From the NCBI GenBank assembly GCA_016191555.1, contig JACPVX010000073.1:1-64000 (forward strand): a DNA stretch of 64,000 bases. Reading direction: 5' to 3'. Both the position numbers and the translations under genes were made by a program. The DNA comes from Bacteroidota bacterium. Lineage in GTDB: Bacteria > Bacteroidota > Bacteroidia > Cytophagales > Cyclobacteriaceae. This document shows positions 58,111 through 64,000 of this stretch, piece after piece (within the stretch, counting starts at the first letter, position 1; each line of letters starts with the position of its first letter). Under the pieces are notes generated by a model, which did no database searches, was not told the DNA's origin, and saw only the letters and a list, made by a program, of their open reading frames with translations.

Positions 58111-60282
58111 ATGAGCAACCAACAAACCTCTACTAACAGTAAATGGAGCATAGCATTTGCAGCTGTCCTCTTAATTTGCGCTCCCCAGGTATGGGCACAG
58201 ACATTGGGCGATTATCGTTCCATTGCAACCGGCAACTGGAGTTCCAATTCTACATGGCAAAGCTATAATGGTTCTGCATGGGTCGCGGCCACAAGCTATC
58301 CGGGGCAGTCGGCCACGGCTCCGATAGTGACTATACAAACTCCTCATACAATTACTTTAAATATAAACCCACCGCTTATAGTTGCGGATCAATTAATTAT
58401 CAATGCCGGCGCTTCTTTGGTAGACTCACCAGCTTCTCCTAGCTATACGTTGTGGACTCAAGCTCGCTTAGATGTATACGGCAATCTAAACTTTACCAAT
58501 ACGCTTACTGCAACGTCAGGCGTTCAGTCGAATTTTATATTTATATATGCAGGGGCTTTGTTTTCAGTACACACCATAAGAATAGATCGATTTGTGTCCA
58601 ACTCAGGAACGGCAACTGTAACTACTGATGTAATCAATCTCTTGCCAATTTCAACTACTTTACCATTCCCAACAGGTACGTGGATTAATCAGCCCGGTGG
58701 AACTTTCAACTTTTTGGGAGCGGCAATTACTGCGGGCCTTCACGCAAATTTTTTCAATAATACCGTTAACTACGCCTCTGCTAACACGAATCAAACAGTA
58801 AGAATTCCGGCATCGTCCTACTTTAGCCTGACAATATCGGGCAATGGAGGTAGAACAAAAACACTCCCTGCATCCACAGTTGTTTTAGAGACTGTTGCCG
58901 TACAAGGAAATTCAAATTTTAGTCTAGGGGGCTTCGATTTATTTGTGGGTGGTGATTGGAACTATTCAAGTTCAGGAAATTTTATAGCCGCTGCAAATAC
59001 CACTGTCACGCTAAACGGATCCAGTCAACAAAACATAATCAATACCGGCAATAGCTCGGGGACAATTTTCAGCAACTTTACTATCAATAATGATTTTGCA
59101 ACTTCGCCACAAATAAATGTGCAGGCCACAACGTGGGTTGACCGAACACTTACGATGTTGCAAGGAAACATCAACTTAAACGGCAATTCGTTCAATCATG
59201 GGCCTGTGGCTGGCTCGTTGACTACGCTTGTGCATAGTGGACTTGCCTCGGCCGGATGGATTTATGGAGGTCCGTATCGCAGAACTTTTCAGAATGGTGC
59301 CACGATTGCCGATGGATCTATCAGCGGTATGTTTCCGGTAGGTACAAGCCAGTACTTCCGTCCAATTTATATTTCTAGCCCTACTGTTGCAATCAATAAC
59401 CAAGCACCTACAGTTACTGTTAGCTCAGCTTCCAATGTAACCGATGTAACCATTCCGGATACCGGGGGCCCGATTGTACGACAGCATCAAGGTGCGTGGC
59501 AAATTCTTTCGCTAATCGGTGCGACTGGCGCCTATAATATAAATGCAGGCGGTTTCGGCTTTTTATACATTGGAGATGTAAACGATTTAAGGTTGAGCTT
59601 AGCGTCTTCAGTTGTAGGTGGTGCTGGTGTAAATTCTGGTACTACAACTATTCCTTTTGTACAGCGCACCGGTTTGACACCTGCCCAATTGGGTAATACA
59701 TTTTATTTGGGATCAGTAAACAAAACCAGATCTCCTCTGCCGGTTGAACTAATCGCATTTAATGGAGAAGCCGAAGGTGGCGCAGTTAACCTGAATTGGA
59801 TCACGCGCACAGAGTTGAACTGTGATTACTTTACAGTCTATCGTTCGCGCAATGGTATTGATTTTCTGCCCTTAGGAACCAAAAAGGGTGTGGGCACAAC
59901 TAAGGAACAACGCTCCTATGAAATACAAGATCAGAACCCATGGCAAGGAATCAATTATTACCGATTGGAACAAACGGATTTTGATGGAACCAAAAGTAGC
60001 GTAGCCATGATTTCTGTAGAGGCTAATGGCGCTGAGGCGATTCAATTTTATCCTTCGCACTTAATTAGTGGCCAAAATATTCACTTGCAATTACAAGGAT
60101 TAGCTCCTCAGGCTCAGATGGAAATTTATTTGGTGAATGCCACGGGCCAAACGATTGAACAGTATATTATTAACACTGATCAAGAGGGTAGGTTTTATGG
60201 AGATATCCGAATTGGGGATATCTCTGCTGGATTTTATTATCTAAAACTAAATCAGATTATTATGAAGATTCTGATTAACTAA
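58111..60282 (+). CDS. T9SS-sorted surface protein (paralogue 1)
   Basis: 723 aa; signal peptide, QTLGDYRSIATGNWSSNSTWQSYNGSAW..., C-terminal sorting-like domain (GFYYLKLNQIIMKILIN). Confidence 0.85.
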   Translation: MSNQQTSTNSKWSIAFAAVLLICAPQVWAQTLGDYRSIATGNWSSNSTWQSYNGSAWVAATSYPGQSATAPIVTIQTPHTITLNINPPLIVADQLIINAGASLVDSPASPSYTLWTQARLDVYGNLNFTNTLTATSGVQSNFIFIYAGALFSVHTIRIDRFVSNSGTATVTTDVINLLPISTTLPFPTGTWINQPGGTFNFLGAAITAGLHANFFNNTVNYASANTNQTVRIPASSYFSLTISGNGGRTKTLPASTVVLETVAVQGNSNFSLGGFDLFVGGDWNYSSSGNFIAAANTTVTLNGSSQQNIINTGNSSGTIFSNFTINNDFATSPQINVQATTWVDRTLTMLQGNINLNGNSFNHGPVAGSLTTLVHSGLASAGWIYGGPYRRTFQNGATIADGSISGMFPVGTSQYFRPIYISSPTVAINNQAPTVTVSSASNVTDVTIPDTGGPIVRQHQGAWQILSLIGATGAYNINAGGFGFLYIGDVNDLRLSLASSVVGGAGVNSGTTTIPFVQRTGLTPAQLGNTFYLGSVNKTRSPLPVELIAFNGEAEGGAVNLNWITRTELNCDYFTVYRSRNGIDFLPLGTKKGVGTTKEQRSYEIQDQNPWQGINYYRLEQTDFDGTKSSVAMISVEANGAEAIQFYPSHLISGQNIHLQLQGLAPQAQMEIYLVNATGQTIEQYIINTDQEGRFYGDIRIGDISAGFYYLKLNQIIMKILIN

Positions 60283-60296
60283 CTTACTTATATATG

Positions 60297-60341
60297 TTTT
60301 TCGTTATTAGTCGTTAGTGTTTTTCGTTGTATTTCGTAAAA
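60297..60341. promoter_or_regulatory. Composite CGTT element
   Basis: TTTTTCGTTATTAGTCGTTAGTGTTTTTCGTTGTATTTCGTAAAA; CGTT at 60302, 60312 and 60325. Confidence 0.55.
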
Positions 60342-60399
60342 GCGCCTTTTTCAAAATTTAAAAAGGCCATTTTTAACAGCATAAATAAGGTTTTAGGTA

Positions 60400-60417
60400 T
60401 GGTATAATATTTGCCTA
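60400..60417 (+). promoter_or_regulatory. Sigma-54 (-24/-12) promoter
   Basis: TATGGTATAATATTTGCCTAG: GG 60402-60403, N10, GC 60414-60415. Confidence 0.7.
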
Positions 60418-60443
60418 GGGTGCTCCTTAAATTGGATTAATTT

Positions 60444-62609
60444 ATGAGAGCATTGAAGATTATTTGCCTTAGTGTTTGTTTTAGTTTATGGGTTAACGCA
60501 TCAGTTCAACTACAAGCACAAAGTTTAGGAGATTATCGGTCTGTCGCTACGGGTGATTGGGGCACGCCATCAACATGGCAATATTACAACGGTTCGGCTT
60601 GGGTGCCATCTACTACCTATCCGGGTCAGATAGCAGCCGTTAATAATGTTACTCTGCAGAGCCCGTTTATTGTGACAGTGGATGTTAATCCCGGTTCCTT
60701 CACCAATCAAATGAATAGTCTTAGGGTGAATAATGGGGCTACCTTGAAAGACAAAGTTGGTGCGCTGTATTATGACATATCGCCCGCAGGCCAATTGGTT
60801 GTAGATGGAACAGTTAATTTGACCAATACGACAGACGTAACAGCGCGGGTGGTAGCCGCTAACTGTATTATTTCCCCTACAGGCAATCTATCTGCACATG
60901 TGTTGTGGATGGTGACTACATTTAACTATGGTATAGCAACCATCACTCATGATGTAGTTAATCTGGTTGCAATTAACCCCCTTTCAAATGTTGGCGTTTG
61001 GGCTAATCAAACAAACTCTGTTTTTAATTTTGGGGGCTCTTCGATGACCGCTGGATTACGAGCGGAATCGGATGGCAATACTGTAAACTACTATTCATCA
61101 TCGAGCAATCAGATCGTAAGAGCACCGGTTACCACCTATTATAATTTAACATTGTCAGGAACTGGTGGCACAACTAAGTCTTTATCTGCAAATACCATAC
61201 TATCAGGAACACTATCCATTCAAGGAAGTTCTAGCTTTAGCTTGGGAGGGTTTGACTTATCAGTTGCTGGTGATTGGAATAACTCCAGTACAAACACGTT
61301 AGCATTAGCAAATTCTTTGGGTATAGTTACTTTCAATGGATCAACAAATCAATCTATCATTAATACGGGAAATTATTCAGGTACTTCTTTTTACTATTTA
61401 AACATTGCTAATACTTCTGCAACGATACCTCAGATTACAATCAGTAATTCAAGTGGACAACCTACCAGGGTGGCAAATTCCTTAATCATGACTTCGGGCG
61501 TAATTAATTTGAACGGGGGGGGCTTTACTTTTGGTTCAAATTATACTAATCCAGTTGTATTTACTCATTCCGGCACATCGGCCTCCGGATGGTTTTACAA
61601 TGGAGTAGTTTATAGGTTATTAATAACAAGTTCTGCAATTGCCGCGGGATCGAATTCCGGTTTGTTTCCAATAGGAGTAAGCACGGAATTCCGGCCATTT
61701 TATATTTCAACGGTTCTTCCTTCGACTACTCCTACTTTAGTCAGCATCACAGCTCCAGGCACTTCTACTTTTGCAAATGTTTCTCTCATTGATGGTGCAT
61801 CTACTATTCGTAGGCAAAACCGTAGTGGTTGGTTAGCAAGCTCCTTTGGAAATGGTATATATAACATACGAGCCGGTGGTACAGGTTTAGGTGTCATTGG
61901 GAATATTGCAGATTTACGTTTAACTCCGGCAACTTTGGTGCTAGGAACTGCAGGGACAAATACGGGCACTACATCCAATCCGCTGGTCGAAAGAACAGGC
62001 ATAACACTTGCGGATCTTAACACAACATTTTATGTGGGGTCAGTTAACTTAATAAGCTCTCCGCTTCCGGTAGAATTGATTTCATTTAGCGGAGAAGCTG
62101 AAGGCTCAGTTGTTAATTTAAATTGGATTACAAGGTCTGAATTGCACTGTGACTATTTCACTGTTTATCGATCGCTAAATGGTATTGACTTTGTTGCAAT
62201 AGGAAACAAAAAAGGATCCGGAACAACAAAAGAGCTGAACAAATACGACCTTCAAGATACAACCCCGTTGAATGGTAATAATTACTATCGGTTGGAGCAA
62301 ACGGATTGGGATGGCTCGAAAACAATCCTTTCAATAATATCAGTTGAAGCAAATGGATCAGAAGCAATACAAGTTTATCCAAATCCTATTGAAGATGGAC
62401 AATCCGCTGAATTGAAGTTGCAGGGATTGGCATCTAATACATTTCAGTCCATTTATGTTTTTGATCAATTAGGAAGGCAAGTATTAAATTCAAAGATTCC
62501 TGTTGATGAGACTGGTGGTTTTAACGGCAAGCTCAAATTGCCGCAACTTCCCGCTGGTTGTTATTTCCTAAAGATCAACAACAATACGAAGCGCCTAATA
62601 ATACGATAA
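60444..62609 (+). CDS. T9SS-sorted surface protein (paralogue 2)
   Basis: 721 aa, collinear with 58111..60282; C-terminal AIQVYPNPIEDGQSAELKLQGL...LPAGCYFLKINNNTKRLIIR type A sorting domain. Confidence 0.9.
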   Translation: MRALKIICLSVCFSLWVNASVQLQAQSLGDYRSVATGDWGTPSTWQYYNGSAWVPSTTYPGQIAAVNNVTLQSPFIVTVDVNPGSFTNQMNSLRVNNGATLKDKVGALYYDISPAGQLVVDGTVNLTNTTDVTARVVAANCIISPTGNLSAHVLWMVTTFNYGIATITHDVVNLVAINPLSNVGVWANQTNSVFNFGGSSMTAGLRAESDGNTVNYYSSSSNQIVRAPVTTYYNLTLSGTGGTTKSLSANTILSGTLSIQGSSSFSLGGFDLSVAGDWNNSSTNTLALANSLGIVTFNGSTNQSIINTGNYSGTSFYYLNIANTSATIPQITISNSSGQPTRVANSLIMTSGVINLNGGGFTFGSNYTNPVVFTHSGTSASGWFYNGVVYRLLITSSAIAAGSNSGLFPIGVSTEFRPFYISTVLPSTTPTLVSITAPGTSTFANVSLIDGASTIRRQNRSGWLASSFGNGIYNIRAGGTGLGVIGNIADLRLTPATLVLGTAGTNTGTTSNPLVERTGITLADLNTTFYVGSVNLISSPLPVELISFSGEAEGSVVNLNWITRSELHCDYFTVYRSLNGIDFVAIGNKKGSGTTKELNKYDLQDTTPLNGNNYYRLEQTDWDGSKTILSIISVEANGSEAIQVYPNPIEDGQSAELKLQGLASNTFQSIYVFDQLGRQVLNSKIPVDETGGFNGKLKLPQLPAGCYFLKINNNTKRLIIR

Positions 62610-62629
62610 GTGCGGGCTGAATTTTGAGC

Positions 62630-62675
62630 TTTTTGTTGATTAGTCGTTAGTGATTTCGTTATATATAAACAAATT
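62630..62675. promoter_or_regulatory. Composite CGTT element
   Basis: TTTTGTTGATTAGTCGTTAGTGATTTCGTTATATATAAACAAATTG; GTT boxes at 62634, 62645 and 62657. Confidence 0.55.
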
Positions 62676-62730
62676 GATTATTCTAAAATCGAAAAAGTGC
62701 GAATTTGGCCTTTTTAGGCGGTTTTTAGTT

Positions 62731-62748
62731 TTGGTACAGCTTTTGTTA
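62731..62748 (+). promoter_or_regulatory. Sigma-54-like promoter upstream of the enhancer-binding protein gene
   Basis: TTTTGGTACAGCTTTTGTTA: GG 62733-62734, N10, GT 62745-62746; near-identical to the 58067 promoter. Confidence 0.5.
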
Positions 62749-62860
62749 AGCAAAGTGCAGAAACAAGCACATTTTAAATCGTTGAACGCCATCAAAATTG
62801 TGGTTCGACTAATAAACTTAAGAGCATTTTATCTAACTTTTTAAAACTAAACCCTAACTC

Positions 62861-64000
62861 ATGAACCTCCCTAATCCCAACATTCTTTATTTGGATGACG
62901 AAGAAGATAACTTGACTGTCTTCAAATCAACATTCCGTCAAAAATTCAATGTATTAACGGCTACTACTGCACAAGCTGCAATGTCCTTACTTCAGCAAGT
63001 ACCAGTAGGCGTTGTTTTATCGGATTTTAGATTGCGCGAAACGACAGGAATTGATTTCCTTAAAACTGTTTCGGAGTTGTATCCAAACACCGTGCGCATT
63101 TTGATTAGTGCCTATGGCGAAAAAGAAACCGTCATTCGGTCTATCAACGAGGCCAAGGTATTCAGCTTTATTACCAAGCCATGGGATAAAGAGGATATTG
63201 AGCGAGTGATTAGCAGCGCTGTTAATTTGTATCACTTGAAGTTCAAGAATGAGGAGTTAATCACCAATCTGACTATGACGATTGATGAACTAACCATTGC
63301 CAATAAAGAGATTAAGGTACTAAAGGCTAAGCTCCAAAAAGAAAATGAATACTTACGCAGAGAGATTGATAATAACCGCGGAAGTATAGAATGGATTGGT
63401 GCGGGTGAAAAAATGCAATTGGTTAAACAAAAAGTTAGTCAAGTAGCGAAGTTAAATACCGTTGTGTTGATAAAGGGTGAAACAGGAACCGGCAAGGATT
63501 TGGTAGCCAGATCCATTCACGCTTTTAGTAATCGAGCAGCAGCACCCTTTGTCACGTTGAATTGCTCAGCTCTTCCGGGGAACTTAATTGAAAGTGAGCT
63601 ATTTGGTTTTGAGAAGGGTTCTTTTACTGGAGCTTTGAATAATAAAGAAGGCCTTTTTGAATTAGCAGATGGCGGCACCATATTTTTGGATGAGATAGGA
63701 GAGATGTCCATTGAATTTCAGGCGAAGTTACTAAGAGTACTTCAAAACGGTGAGTTCTATCGCATTGGTGGCTTAAAGCCGATCAATGTAGATGTTCGAA
63801 TCATAGCAGCAACCAATCGCGATCTGGAAGATTCAATGAACACGGGAAGATTTCGAACTGATTTGTTTTATAGACTTAATATTTTCCCGATTAGTTTACC
63901 GCCATTACGAGAGCGACAAGAAGATATTCCTGAATTGGTAAAGCACTTTTTGGATAAGTTTCAGAAAAAGCTAGGAATTGAAGTTACATCTGTTTCAGAT
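62861..64000 (+). CDS. Sigma-54-dependent response regulator, NtrC type (REC + AAA+; C-terminus beyond the window)
   Basis: Open frame to window end, absent from the ORF track. MNLPNPNILYLDDEEDNLTVFKSTF, VVLSDFRLRETTGIDFL, FITKPWD; GETGTGKDLVARSIH, ESELFGFEKGSFTGA, GGTIFLDEIGEM, FRTDLFYRLNIFPISLPPLRER. Confidence 0.96.
   Translation, partial: MNLPNPNILYLDDEEDNLTVFKSTFRQKFNVLTATTAQAAMSLLQQVPVGVVLSDFRLRETTGIDFLKTVSELYPNTVRILISAYGEKETVIRSINEAKVFSFITKPWDKEDIERVISSAVNLYHLKFKNEELITNLTMTIDELTIANKEIKVLKAKLQKENEYLRREIDNNRGSIEWIGAGEKMQLVKQKVSQVAKLNTVVLIKGETGTGKDLVARSIHAFSNRAAAPFVTLNCSALPGNLIESELFGFEKGSFTGALNNKEGLFELADGGTIFLDEIGEMSIEFQAKLLRVLQNGEFYRIGGLKPINVDVRIIAATNRDLEDSMNTGRFRTDLFYRLNIFPISLPPLRERQEDIPELVKHFLDKFQKKLGIEVTSVSD

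Noticed and set aside
60402-60415. Bacteroidota primary-sigma -7 motif TAnnTTTG as an alternative reading of the GGTATAATATTTGC promoter
   Set aside because: The TTTG part fits, but TA is not conserved in the sister promoters, whereas GG-N10-GC and flanking bases are. Kept as the main competing hypothesis, to be tested by TSS mapping.
1-64000. CRISPR arrays, IS elements, prophage or integrative elements
   Set aside because: No regularly spaced direct repeats, transposase/integrase ORFs or phage structural genes were seen. The recurring CGTT elements are promoter-linked and irregularly spaced, not a CRISPR.

Overview
The window is a Bacteroidota (Cytophagales-like) chromosomal segment with about 36 credible CDSs and one tRNA. 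I found no CRISPR array, IS element or prophage. The first ~23 kb is mostly housekeeping: leuS, asnS, rpoN, a YebC-family gene, a TonB receptor, peptidases and a tRNA-Arg(ACG). Two accessory blocks stand out. (1) 23.7-38.6 kb encodes a PhnZ-like HD oxygenase, a phosphonatase-like HAD hydrolase, an aminophosphonate-type FAD oxidoreductase (TIGR03364-like), a DUF5690 MFS transporter, a PHP phosphoesterase and an XRE-cupin regulator, next to a SusC/SusD pair and two alkaline-phosphatase-superfamily proteins. This is a candidate SusCD-coupled phosphonate/organophosphonate utilisation locus. (2) 53.2-64 kb looks like a previously undescribed sigma-54 regulon. Several transcription units (a short transcript or microprotein, a glycosyltransferase, an outer-membrane protein plus degenerate receiver, two tandem T9SS-sorted surface proteins, and an NtrC-type activator) carry GG-N10-G(C/N) -24/-12 promoters. 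Each is preceded by a recurring composite of two CGTT boxes ~22 bp apart, at ~77, 87 or 97 bp from the promoter GG. Other observations include compensatory A19-U56 replacement in the tRNA-Arg elbow, a single-codon TGG-to-TAG pseudogene candidate, a receiver with Glu at the phosphoacceptor site, and an amidohydrolase triad in which two members have lost the HxH motif. All family calls are by eye; no database search was run.
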